Source: a virus
Length of the DNA: 23,628 nucleotides
Reading direction: 5' to 3' (one strand)
IMG/VR virus record: IMGVR_UViG_3300028650_000016
Span: 1 to 23,628 of that record
Each line of letters opens with the position of its first letter. Positions within the stretch are counted from its first letter, which is position 1. The position numbers and the translations under genes were made by a program. The notes beneath the pieces were generated by a model, which worked only from the letters and a program-made list of their open reading frames with translations, ran no database searches and was not told the origin of the DNA. This document shows positions 14,666-21,499 of the stretch, piece after piece.

Positions 14666-14972
14666 TCATCACCGCCCAGTCGATCAGATAGGTCAGCGAG
14701 AGAGCTACAGCGAATGCCCCGATCAGAAAGGTATTTGTGAAGCGCTTGCCCAGGTATTTATCCATTTGGATGACTCCACTCGGGCTGTCTTCCCGGAGTT
14801 GCTGGCGCGTCTTTCTGGTTGCCTGGATACGCATAAATGGTTTTGCTGGGCCCGGCTGGGTATCGCTGCACTCCACAAGTATGACGGAGTTATTTTGCTT
14901 GCAGGATGCAATGAGGCCGCCAAGGCTATTGCGCATGTCTTTATCGGTGAGCTTGGCTACTTGGGCTTGCAT
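14655..14972 (-). CDS. Small protein with C-terminal membrane span, possible second internal start
   Basis: A 105-residue protein. The ATG at 14972 has AGGAGA 7 bases upstream, an excellent ribosome site. The first 65 residues are soluble and charged (VAKLTDKDMRNSLGGLIASC then TQPGPAKPFMRIQATRKTRQ). A span at about residues 79-98 (FTNTFLIGAFAVALSLTYLI) is near the C-terminus. An internal ATG at 14765, after GGAG at good distance, would give a 36-residue protein of just the span (MDKYLGKRF...). Two starts on one message resemble holin/antiholin pairs, but no family is recognised. It shares the promoter at 15260 with the genes beside it. Confidence 0.62.
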   Translation of the reverse strand: MQAQVAKLTDKDMRNSLGGLIASCKQNNSVILVECSDTQPGPAKPFMRIQATRKTRQQLREDSPSGVIQMDKYLGKRFTNTFLIGAFAVALSLTYLIDWAVMNAH

Positions 14973-15000
14973 GGCGGATCTCCTCTTATTGGTACTGGCA

Positions 15001-15020
15001 AAGCCCCAGTTAAGGGGCTT
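15001..15020. terminator. Hairpin copy of the late/early terminator, lacking a T tract
   Basis: AAGCCCC (15001-15007) and GGGGCTT (15014-15020) form a 7-pair stem around AGTTAA. The 21-base core differs at two positions from the terminator hairpin at 14489-14509. On the minus strand it follows the gene at 15025-15225, but only TTTGCC trails it, so termination would be partial. It may reduce expression of the two downstream small genes. Confidence 0.5.
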
Positions 15021-15024
15021 GAGG

Positions 15025-15225
15025 TTATCGGGGCTGGCAGGCTTGAAAGTAAGCCTCGGCTTTGGCCTGAGTGCAACGGCGGGAACCGTAATAGAAGCTC
15101 AGGCGCTGGCCGCGACGGGTCATTGAGCGAACGCAAACGATGTCTGCATAGCGCGCCTCGCCGTAGCCGGCCTTTGAAAATGTCGCGTTATTGATAGCCA
15201 TGTCGATCAGCATTTGAATAGTCAT
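15025..15225 (-). CDS. 66-residue protein of unknown function, first gene of the operon
   Basis: MTIQMLIDMAINNATFSKAG begins a small basic protein whose second half has VCVRSMTRRGQRLSFYYGSR and ends RCTQAKAEAYFQACQPR. It is not recognised. AAGGCGA lies just before the ATG, and a strong promoter with operator at 15260-15288 gives a leader of about 28 bases. The position directly behind an operator-controlled promoter suggests early expression. Two Cys residues and a basic pI are visible; there is no membrane span. Confidence 0.7.
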   Translation of the reverse strand: MTIQMLIDMAINNATFSKAGYGEARYADIVCVRSMTRRGQRLSFYYGSRRCTQAKAEAYFQACQPR

Positions 15226-15259
15226 CTCGCCTTGCTCCGTTGTTCGTTTCGATGGAGAG

Positions 15260-15288
15260 ATAATAGTTATCCGGCAACTCTATGTCAA
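15260..15288 (-). promoter_or_regulatory. Strong sigma70-like promoter with operator (minus strand)
   Basis: On the minus strand TTGACA (15288-15283) and TATTAT (15265-15260) are 17 bases apart. The inverted repeat GATAATAGTTATC (15259-15271, forward) covers the -10, so a bound protein would block the promoter. Its core ATAATAGTTAT is identical to the site at 5793-5803, and 12 of its 13 bases match the site at 17666-17678. Transcription would start near 15253 and serve the genes at 15225-14498. Confidence 0.85.
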
Positions 15289-15312
15289 CTATCAATCCAC
15301 AAGCCCATACAC

Positions 15313-15336
15313 AAAAAAGCCCGCACATCAGCGGGC
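15313..15336 (-). terminator. Intrinsic terminator of the recombination operon (minus strand)
   Basis: Read on the minus strand, GCCCGC (15336-15331), a 6-base loop and GCGGGC (15324-15319) are followed by TTTTTT (15318-15313). It ends the operon whose last gene stops at 15344 and insulates the next promoter at 15288. The stem is identical in sequence to that of the terminator at 23465-23487. Confidence 0.92.
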
Positions 15337-15343
15337 CTAATTG

Positions 15344-16003
15344 TCACTCTGCTAGCGGCCCATCATCTGGCCAGGCTGGTGCCTCACCGAATTCATCGGC
15401 GGGATCTAGCTCAGCTATCTCGGATACCTTGATCCTAGCCTTCTGCCCAACGGTAAGCTGGGCTTTTTTCTCAAGCCTGGCGATGACCTGCTCCGGTGTG
15501 ATCTCGCCGCTATCAAGCTTTGCCTGGGCTGCCGAAAGCTGCTTGGCGAACGCATCATCCGGCCAGAATACTGGATCAGGCACTGCTGGAGCTGCCTCCT
15601 CCTGCGGGTAGTATGGCTCGATGGTCTGGATGCCCTTTTTTCCGCGTGTGATATTGACCGCAACCCTCTTTGTGCCGCTGATGTGGCTCAGGTGGCTTGT
15701 GCGAATTCCCCCGATAGCCTCGCCGCCAAACTTCACTGTCTCGTCGCAGAACAGAACAGCATAGCGTCCGATCCATTGTTGCGGATCGTTGCCCCAGCAC
15801 GCGCACAGAACGCGCAGGGAGGTCTTCGAGGGCTTCCACGGCTGAGGCCAGGAGTCGATAACGATGATTACCGGCTGCTCGCTACTGCCGGACTTCACGT
15901 CGAGGATCTTGGCGACCAGTGAGCCGCCAAGGATGTCGCAGCTGTTGAGTTGGTCTGATTTTGCCTGCGTGGCGCGTTGTAGGTCTTCTGCTGTGAGGGT
16001 CAT
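15344..16003 (-). CDS. Conserved phage protein accompanying the exonuclease (recombination-linked)
   Basis: A 219-residue protein beginning MTLTAEDLQRATQAKSDQLN, followed by DILGGSLVAKILDVKSGSSE, QPWKPSKTSLRVLCACWGND, WIGRYAVLFCDETVKFGGEA and IGGIRTSHLSHISG. I recognise this as a widespread phage protein found beside exonucleases. The strand-rich N-terminal 120 residues suggest an OB-like fold that could bind single-stranded DNA; that is inference. The C-terminal third, after EPYYPQEEAAPAVPDPVFWP, is helical and acidic. Its ATG overlaps the upstream stop as ATGA. It is the last gene before the terminator at 15313. No RecT-like annealase is seen elsewhere in this operon. Confidence 0.78.
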   Translation of the reverse strand: MTLTAEDLQRATQAKSDQLNSCDILGGSLVAKILDVKSGSSEQPVIIVIDSWPQPWKPSKTSLRVLCACWGNDPQQWIGRYAVLFCDETVKFGGEAIGGIRTSHLSHISGTKRVAVNITRGKKGIQTIEPYYPQEEAAPAVPDPVFWPDDAFAKQLSAAQAKLDSGEITPEQVIARLEKKAQLTVGQKARIKVSEIAELDPADEFGEAPAWPDDGPLAE

Positions 16004-16203
16004 TGACTCTCTCCTTTCTGGGTGCGCGCATGATCAGCAATTTTACATGCGAGCTCATGAGCATCCATCTTGATTGCCTCGCCGATAAACCGGCAAAGCT
16101 GCGCACATTCACTGCGCCCCAACTTTACCGAAACGCCGTCATGATCCTTCTCTGGTATTTCGCGCATTGCGTCATACGCTTCTGTATACGGATAGCGAGA
16201 CAT
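16000..16203 (-). CDS. 67-residue protein of unknown function
   Basis: A small protein (MSRYPYTEAYDAMREIPEKD, then VSVKLGRSECAQLCRFIGEA and HELACKIADHART). It is soluble and helical and not recognised. ATG 16203 has GGGGAG four bases upstream and shares a base with the exonuclease stop; GTG 16206 would add one residue. It ends with a 4-base overlap on the next gene. It lies between the exonuclease and its usual partner protein, so a role in recombination is possible. Confidence 0.7.
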   Translation of the reverse strand: MSRYPYTEAYDAMREIPEKDHDGVSVKLGRSECAQLCRFIGEAIKMDAHELACKIADHARTQKGESQ

Positions 16204-17015
16204 CACACTCCCCCAAATTCAACATCGCCAAGCAGCTCGTTAGCCGCCCAGTTCGTCACGCTAGTAGCTTCAGATTCATCCGCATACGCTGGCCAGATTC
16301 CAGACTCCAGGCAGCGCGCATAAGTGTTCAGCGCCTCGCGATAATGAATACGCCCAAGCTCCATCGCGATCTCATCCAGGTCGTGAAACATGGTCCCATG
16401 CGGCGATTCTTCTTCGATGGCAAACAGAGGGAATTCCTTCAGTCGCTCGCCAGTCGCCCAGAACCAGACATCGCTGTAAAATGCCACCTGCATGTAGTAG
16501 CCGTAATTCGTGATCGGCTTGGTAAACTCAACGCCACGAGCGTCCTGGCACTTTTTCACGTCGAACGCGAATGTCGAATCGCCGATACGGTCAAACCGGC
16601 ACTTCACCTTTACGCCAGTTTCCGGGTCATTGGCGACGACGGACAGCTCGTTTCGGCCTGGCGCTTTCATGTAGGAGGCAAAGCGCTTGTTGCGATAGGC
16701 GGCGTCCTGCATACCTACCAGCTTGCGATGATCGGTAAGTGTTAGAACGCGATCAGCGCCGACATCCTTGACGAGGCCTTTGTAGTAGGCGCTGCGCTTA
16801 TCCAGGGCTTCGGTGGCTACGACGTAATGCTTTTCGAAGCGCTCAGGCTCCAGCAATGCCATGTGAAGGTGCGTACCCATTGCCATGGCCGCCGATGGCT
16901 CCTTTTCTTCCTTGTACTTGAAGTGCGCAGGGCTGCGGCGGATCAGTTTCAGGCCTGAATTACTGGCTGCGTCGATGGCGAAGTATTCTTCGGCTGGCAT
17001 GTTTTCGTAGATCAT
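16203..17015 (-). CDS. PD-(D/E)XK exonuclease, RecE/exodeoxyribonuclease VIII-like
   Basis: A 270-residue protein with the pattern of RecE-like PDDEXK exonucleases. MGTHLHMALLEP (46-57) is the conserved N-terminal GxxxHxxxLEP segment. E123, D142 in VKCRFDRI and D152/K154 in FDVKK are the expected metal- and catalysis residues. YYMQVAFYSDVWF near 170 is the QxxxY-type motif. These enzymes degrade one strand of duplex DNA 5' to 3' to leave 3' tails for annealing. The start is ATG 17015, sharing one base with the previous stop. The usual partner annealase is absent, but the protein at 15344 is the common alternative neighbour. Confidence 0.88.
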   Translation of the reverse strand: MIYENMPAEEYFAIDAASNSGLKLIRRSPAHFKYKEEKEPSAAMAMGTHLHMALLEPERFEKHYVVATEALDKRSAYYKGLVKDVGADRVLTLTDHRKLVGMQDAAYRNKRFASYMKAPGRNELSVVANDPETGVKVKCRFDRIGDSTFAFDVKKCQDARGVEFTKPITNYGYYMQVAFYSDVWFWATGERLKEFPLFAIEEESPHGTMFHDLDEIAMELGRIHYREALNTYARCLESGIWPAYADESEATSVTNWAANELLGDVEFGGV

Positions 17016-17329
17016 TACAAGCCCTCTCGTGCGCCGTTGATCTTCTGAGGCCAGAAGTCAAAAGCAAATGCTGAAAATGCCATGTGTACGTTATTTGCGC
17101 GCTCGCGGCCTGGGCGGCGCAGCTCATCTTTCAGGTAGCACCATTGAAGCTCGCCACACCCATAGGATGACGGGTTGTCAATATGGTCCTTTTCGATGAC
17201 CGCTCCGAGCGCATCAAGAAAGTCAGCCTGCTGCTGGCAATTCATGGCCCATAATGCTTGCGCCAAAATCTCAGGCGTAACCATCACTTTGAAGCCTTCT
17301 TCAACTGTTACTTCTACTTGATTGCTCAT
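17015..17329 (-). CDS. Small conserved phage protein of unknown function
   Basis: A 104-residue protein. EGFKVMVTPEILAQALWAMN then CQQQADFLDALGAVIEKDHI and CGELQWCYLKDELRR recall a small protein type with an AxAxWxMxxxQQADFxxAL pattern found in phage early operons. No function is assigned. It is soluble, with three Cys. It overlaps its upstream neighbour by 4 bases (ATGA) and shares its last base with the exonuclease ATG, so it is probably coupled to both. Confidence 0.75.
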   Translation of the reverse strand: MSNQVEVTVEEGFKVMVTPEILAQALWAMNCQQQADFLDALGAVIEKDHIDNPSSYGCGELQWCYLKDELRRPGRERANNVHMAFSAFAFDFWPQKINGAREGL

Positions 17330-17628
17330 ACCGATACCCCGTCAGCGTTAACATCGAGAAGCGACTCAATCTTTGATTTGATTTTCTCAAGATTCGAAGT
17401 TGATATTTCCGGCGAACTCCAAGCATCAGGGGCGCTAGAAAGCCTCACGTATATGTCAGCAGTTTTCTTATAATCATCCCCATCATGCCATGGAGGGCCA
17501 TACTCCACATTCAGGCTGTTGATATGGCCGCGGAACGAGACGAAAACCGAATGACTGCCTTGGTCGTTGACTCGAATCGAGGCCGCAATGATCTCCTGGC
17601 AAAGTTCAATTTCTTTTGGTGATGCCAT
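17326..17628 (-). CDS. 100-residue protein of unknown function, first gene of the recombination operon
   Basis: MASPKEIELCQEIIAASIRV begins a soluble protein with a central GPPWHDGDDYKKTADIYVRL segment and a helical C-terminal part (STSNLEKIKSKIESLLDVNA). I do not recognise the family. GGGG precedes the ATG by 9 bases. The promoter at 17667-17696 lies 40-70 bases upstream, giving a leader of about 31 bases. It is followed without gaps by four genes leading to the terminator at 15313. Confidence 0.72.
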   Translation of the reverse strand: MASPKEIELCQEIIAASIRVNDQGSHSVFVSFRGHINSLNVEYGPPWHDGDDYKKTADIYVRLSSAPDAWSSPEISTSNLEKIKSKIESLLDVNADGVSV

Positions 17629-17666
17629 ACTGTAATGCCCCTGTCATGGATGGTTAAGATGGGCAG

Positions 17667-17696
17667 ATAATAGATATCCACCCATCTGTATGTCAA
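17667..17696 (-). promoter_or_regulatory. Sigma70-like promoter with operator (minus strand)
   Basis: On the minus strand TTGACA (17696-17691) and TATTAT (17672-17667) are 18 bases apart. The forward sequence GATAATAGATATC (17666-17678) differs from the site at 15259 by one base and covers the -10 in the same way. The stop codon TGA of the nuclease gene (17693-17695) lies within the TTGACA, as at 5788. It would drive the five genes 17628-15344. Confidence 0.82.
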
Positions 17697-18088
17697 CTAT
17701 TATTATGGATGAATTGAAGGTAATCAGCGTATGCAACCTTGAACTGTTCGAAGCCATAGGCGATGGCGGCGAAGTGACCGGCATTCACGCCAGCCTGGAG
17801 GAAATCACGCTGCTCCTTGCCAATCTTCGACTTGGTGCGATCTCGGCGCTTCAGCTCAAACAGGCCCGTAACGCGCCCCAGGTCGATGATATCTGGCGGG
17901 CCAGCCTTGACCCCCTCCTTCTCGCGGATCAGGTGATGATTGCCCTTGCCATGCGTTTCATTTGGAACGTGGAAGATCAGCGGCCAGCGATCCGGGTAGT
18001 TATGCTTCAGCCAGGATATGCAGTCGATCTGCTCCATTCGCTCGGCTCGGCAATCACCTCGATAGCCGCTGTCGTAGATGCGGATCAC
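17693..18088 (-). CDS. VRR-NUC domain nuclease
   Basis: A 131-residue protein. The segment FHVPNETHGKGNHHLIREKE (39-58), then GVKAGPPDII (59-68) and FELKRRDRTKSKIGKEQRDF (77-96) show the VRR-NUC fold. The metal and catalytic residues are D66 and E78-x-K80, with Q93 following. Phage members of this family are small stand-alone nucleases thought to act on branched DNA, usually next to helicases, as here. The ATG overlaps the helicase stop as ATGA. Its stop is embedded in the promoter of the next unit. It is a compact, full-length single-domain protein. Confidence 0.9.
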   Translation of the reverse strand: MIRIYDSGYRGDCRAERMEQIDCISWLKHNYPDRWPLIFHVPNETHGKGNHHLIREKEGVKAGPPDIIDLGRVTGLFELKRRDRTKSKIGKEQRDFLQAGVNAGHFAAIAYGFEQFKVAYADYLQFIHNNS

Positions 18089-20157
18089 GCCTCAACCTCC
18101 ATCTCCGCAAACTTCATCCTGCCGATGTTCCAGCGACTACCCTTCTTCCTGGCCGATATCTCAACCGGAACCGGGATCAGGTCGATATTTTCCATGACTG
18201 TTTCCGCCTTCATCGCCTTGAGCCTGATTCGCGACCGCGGATCGATTGGTAGCATATCGACGAACTTGCCCCATATGATGTTGTTGACCTTCTTTTTCTC
18301 GCCAGCGTGTGGGTAGAAGACTGCCATCGGCGCCTCACCAGTGACCAGCTCATAGCGCAGCCAGAGCTTTCCACCAGATCCGGCGCCAGCCTGCATTGTG
18401 CGGACGGGGATCGACTCGCCATCAACATAATGCTTATTGTTCAGCGCTGCATTCGGGTCGATCAACATCCGCTTGCAGGATCGGCACTCGCGGGCGGCTT
18501 GATCGTTTTGCGTCATGCAGCCAGGGCACAGCCGGAAGTGCCAGAAGTGGTCGCAGCGTTGAGCGGCCCCAGTCAGCGGATCGCGACCAGTCATGCCAAT
18601 GCATCGGCGAGCCGTCGGACTGTTCATGGTTTGAATGCCGTGATCAGCCATGCATTTCGGGCACTCGATCAGCTCTTTTTTCTCTTTCTTGGCCTTCTCC
18701 AGCTCAGCCTGATCGAGGATCTGGTTTTCGTACAGGTGGCCCATGGTATCCATGACGCCCGCGTAATCCAGAACCAGCGCATCAGGCTTCGTGCTGGCCG
18801 CGATCATCTCCAGTCGATCCTGCGCCGTCTTGCCGAACAGGTTGGAGCGCTCAAACATCGGCACTTCGTCGTCGACAATCAGCAGTCGCAGCACACGACC
18901 AATGGCCTGGATCAGCAGCACAAGCGAACCGATTGGTCGCATGAATACCAGCGTGTCCCAATACGGAACGTTCACGCCAGTTGTCAACACGGCCACGTTG
19001 ATGGTGTATTTTATTTTGCCTGTTTTGGCGTCGGCCAGGATTCGACGGCGATCCTTGTCCTTGGTCTTGTCGGTGATCACGCCAATCGTGTCGCCGTCGA
19101 CGCCAAGCGCTTTCATTGCGGCAGCAATCTGCCTAGCGTGCCGCTGGGTGGCCGCGAATACCAATACGCCCTTACGGTAGGCAGCCTTCTCGATCATGTC
19201 CGAGCAGACAGCCAGAAGCTTTTCGTGGTCGCTGACTACGGCGTCCATCTCAGCCTCGTCGTACTCCCAGCCGCTCGGATGCAGGTGGCTGAAGTCGTAT
19301 TGCTTTTCGCTGTCGTCTGGATAGCCAAACGTCGGCGGAACTACCCAGCCTTGTTCGATCATGAACTCAGTGGTGATGATGCCGTCGCCTACGCCGCCTT
19401 CCGGATAGAATGGGTCGCCTGGCTGGATGCTGGCGAACTTCTTCCACAGGTGTTGCGGCGTATCGCCAACGATGGATTCGGTTCCACGAAAGCATGACCC
19501 GCTGAAGCATGCCAGGCGCAATTCAGGCTTGCAGTCGTAGAAGTGCTCAAGGATCTTTACGGCCATGCTGTCGGGCTTGTCGTACGGGATCTGGTGGCCC
19601 TCGTCCCACATAATCAATACCGGGTGGAACTTGCCGAGGCGAGCGCGCTTGTCGTTGGGTAGCGCCAGTTCGTCAAGGGTGTAGGGTGAAAACCGATACT
19701 GACAGTTTCTCGGCGCATCCTCTTCGCCTTCCTTGGCTTTGACGCCGAATCCAAGGGCGCGGGAAAGCGTGCCCTCGGTTGCGTAGACAACCTGAAAATG
19801 AGTCGATTTGACCTTGCCGCAGCTGGCAGAGAACAGCGAGTTATTGAGCAGTTTTTCTTCATCGTTGAATTGCCACGCTGCCTCGCTGTTCTGCATGCAC
19901 AGCTCGCCTTGGCGCTGGATTACCAGCACTTGAAGCATCAACTTCTTGTTGGCTGCCTTGGCCTTGATGTTTGCGGCTTGGCGTACTGCCAAGGCCAAGG
20001 CGGCGATCATGATGCTCTTGCCGCTCGATACGGATGCGTTACAGACGATTGGCGGGTGAATGTCGCGCTCGCCCCACTTCGCCGTAATGCGCTGCCGGAA
20101 ATGATTCTGCATGGCCGCAACGGGAGGCAGCTGATGCTCAAGAAGTTGTAGAGCCAT
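18085..20157 (-). CDS. SF2 DNA helicase with C-terminal zinc-binding region
   Basis: A 690-residue protein. Motif I is ASVSSGKS (41-48), with S44-S45 in place of the more usual Gly. Motif II is DEGH (185-188), a DEAH-like variant. FSGSCFRG near 218 takes the place of motif III, TTGVNVP (392-398) that of motif V, and QAIGRVLR (417-424) is motif VI. The C-terminal third has Cys pairs C499-C502, C519/C535/H537, C544-C547 and C558-C561, which suggest one or two zinc ribbons. It belongs to the DEAD/DEAH family of phage replication or recombination helicases. The ATG shares a base region with the upstream stop, and it is coupled to the VRR-NUC gene. Confidence 0.92.
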   Translation of the reverse strand: MALQLLEHQLPPVAAMQNHFRQRITAKWGERDIHPPIVCNASVSSGKSIMIAALALAVRQAANIKAKAANKKLMLQVLVIQRQGELCMQNSEAAWQFNDEEKLLNNSLFSASCGKVKSTHFQVVYATEGTLSRALGFGVKAKEGEEDAPRNCQYRFSPYTLDELALPNDKRARLGKFHPVLIMWDEGHQIPYDKPDSMAVKILEHFYDCKPELRLACFSGSCFRGTESIVGDTPQHLWKKFASIQPGDPFYPEGGVGDGIITTEFMIEQGWVVPPTFGYPDDSEKQYDFSHLHPSGWEYDEAEMDAVVSDHEKLLAVCSDMIEKAAYRKGVLVFAATQRHARQIAAAMKALGVDGDTIGVITDKTKDKDRRRILADAKTGKIKYTINVAVLTTGVNVPYWDTLVFMRPIGSLVLLIQAIGRVLRLLIVDDEVPMFERSNLFGKTAQDRLEMIAASTKPDALVLDYAGVMDTMGHLYENQILDQAELEKAKKEKKELIECPKCMADHGIQTMNSPTARRCIGMTGRDPLTGAAQRCDHFWHFRLCPGCMTQNDQAARECRSCKRMLIDPNAALNNKHYVDGESIPVRTMQAGAGSGGKLWLRYELVTGEAPMAVFYPHAGEKKKVNNIIWGKFVDMLPIDPRSRIRLKAMKAETVMENIDLIPVPVEISARKKGSRWNIGRMKFAEMEVEA

Positions 20158-20516
20158 CAGGCCTCCCCTATTGCTTTGGCAATCACCTGATGCGCCCTGT
20201 TAAGCGCCACGGCATTTGATGGCTTTGGATTGGTGAAAAGCACAAGGCTCTCCAGTGCGGCCAGCAACTCAACCCCGCAACGATTGATCCGGTCTACACG
20301 CTTTTGCTCTGCCTTGCTTTCTGCGCGCTTCCAAATGAATTCCAGCGCTTCGGCCTCGGTATCAAAGAAACGGTAGTAGCTACTTACTTTTTGGTCTCGG
20401 CGCGGATTGTTCGCCATTCCTGAGCGATACAGATAAAAGAATTTGGTTTCGCTGTCGTACTCCCTGCGATCTGGAGTGGATGCGTAAGGGCTGACCTGCC
20501 ATTTAACGATAGTCAT
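20157..20516 (-). CDS. 119-residue protein of unknown function
   Basis: MTIVKWQVSPYASTPDRREY begins a basic soluble protein with an aromatic-rich stretch (TKFFYLYRSGMANNPRRDQK then VSSYYRFFDTEAEALEFIWK) and a helical C-terminal part (LLAALESLVLFTNPKPSNAV). No family is recognised. It overlaps the ParB-like stop by one base and the helicase start by one, so the four genes 21430-17693 form one unit. The aromatic and basic residues in the first half could bind nucleic acid; this is a guess. Confidence 0.72.
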   Translation of the reverse strand: MTIVKWQVSPYASTPDRREYDSETKFFYLYRSGMANNPRRDQKVSSYYRFFDTEAEALEFIWKRAESKAEQKRVDRINRCGVELLAALESLVLFTNPKPSNAVALNRAHQVIAKAIGEA

Positions 20517-21430
20517 TATTCGCCACTCCCGATCAGCTCAGGTTGCTTGTCGGCGTCAAGAGCCTTGCCAGATTGCTGCATTTCACGAACGGCCATGATC
20601 AGGTCGGCGAGTGCGTCGGCGCTAACTTCGACAAATCCGGTCGAGCTTGCGCCGTCAGTGATAGCATCAGCCAGATTCTTACTAAGCGAGTTGACCAACA
20701 CCACCGCATTCGAGACAACCATGTCCACCTTTGGGCGCGATGGAGCGGCAACCTTTGTCGCGACAACCTTTGCTGTCACCTTGTCCTTGCCGATCTCCTT
20801 GGCGACTTCCTGGCGGCGCTCAAGCTCCTCGGGGGCCTTGTCTCCATGATCGCGGATCATCTTCACCGCTTCGGTGGCCGAGATCTTCCCGACTTCGATT
20901 GCCTGCTGAATTTCTGGAGATCCACCGGCAAGCAAAATCATTTGATCGACGTGAGCAACAGACATGCCAGCCTCGGCGGCGATCTCTTTGCGGCTGGCAC
21001 CAAGCTCATCGCGAGCATGCATATACAGGCGGCCAAGCTCGACAGGCTTTAGCTTGAGCTGCTTGTTGCTGCTGGCGATGCGCATTTTGCGCTGGAATGG
21101 AGTGCCGTTGAACTGGATCGCCGAGATGTAACCATCCCAGGCCTTGTCGATCTCTGTGTACTGCCTGTACGCAAAATAGCGGCAGTGACCCTCCACCATC
21201 TCGATGGCGCCAGTTTCAGGGTTTACCCATACCTCGACAGGTGGGATTGGCTGCTTTGCAACCATGGCGGATAGGAGGCTTGCGATATGCTCGCGTAACT
21301 CGTCGTCGTCATCGCGAACGTTGAAGCCGTCAACGATAACGATGGCGTCGTGCTTTACGCGGATTGCATCGCCGCGCTTGGCGGTATCGTTCAATTTGTC
21401 GGATGCGATGTTGTTCAGTGTGAATGCCAC
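20516..21430 (-). CDS. ParB/RepB/Spo0J-like DNA-binding protein
   Basis: A 304-residue protein with ParB organisation. The N-terminal domain contains IEMVEGHCRYFAYRQYTEID, the box II (GxxR) region. A helix-turn-helix part follows at about 143-165 (GASRKEIAAEAGMSVAHVDQ), then a linker and C-terminal helical region (ALADLIMAVREMQQSGK). The start is GTG, supported by AGGGAG six bases upstream. ParB-type proteins bind specific DNA; modern work shows the domain is a CTP switch. No ParA partner lies nearby, so it may act in replication or gene control rather than partition. It is the first gene of a four-gene operon. Confidence 0.85.
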   Translation of the reverse strand: MAFTLNNIASDKLNDTAKRGDAIRVKHDAIVIVDGFNVRDDDDELREHIASLLSAMVAKQPIPPVEVWVNPETGAIEMVEGHCRYFAYRQYTEIDKAWDGYISAIQFNGTPFQRKMRIASSNKQLKLKPVELGRLYMHARDELGASRKEIAAEAGMSVAHVDQMILLAGGSPEIQQAIEVGKISATEAVKMIRDHGDKAPEELERRQEVAKEIGKDKVTAKVVATKVAAPSRPKVDMVVSNAVVLVNSLSKNLADAITDGASSTGFVEVSADALADLIMAVREMQQSGKALDADKQPELIGSGE

Positions 21431-21451
21431 GATAGGCTCCCTGTCATTTGA

Positions 21452-21499
21452 GATAATGAATATACCACGAATAATGGCGATTATTGCAAGGTTATTTGT
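21452..21499 (-). promoter_or_regulatory. Promoter region with long palindrome before the ParB operon
   Basis: AATAATGGCGATTATT (21470-21485) is a near-perfect palindrome, 14 of 16 positions symmetric. On the minus strand TGGTATATT gives an extended -10 (TATATT at 21464-21459), with a poor -35 (TTGCAA, 19 bases away). GATAATGAATATA (21452-21464) resembles the operators at 15259 and 17666. TGGCGATTATT (21475-21485) and GTTATTTGT (21491-21499) both recur at the 5788 promoter. Transcription would begin near 21452, about 20 bases before the GTG. Confidence 0.7.

Noticed and set aside
14658-15194. Plus-strand open frame of 178 codons over the small early genes
   Set aside because: The minus strand has ribosome sites at 14972 and 15225, a strong promoter at 15260 and terminators in the right orientation; the plus reading has none.
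18307-19497. Long open frame of 396 codons on the plus strand opposite the helicase gene
   Set aside because: The minus strand carries clear helicase motifs; the plus reading has no ribosome site and no protein-like domain. It reflects codon bias of the real gene.
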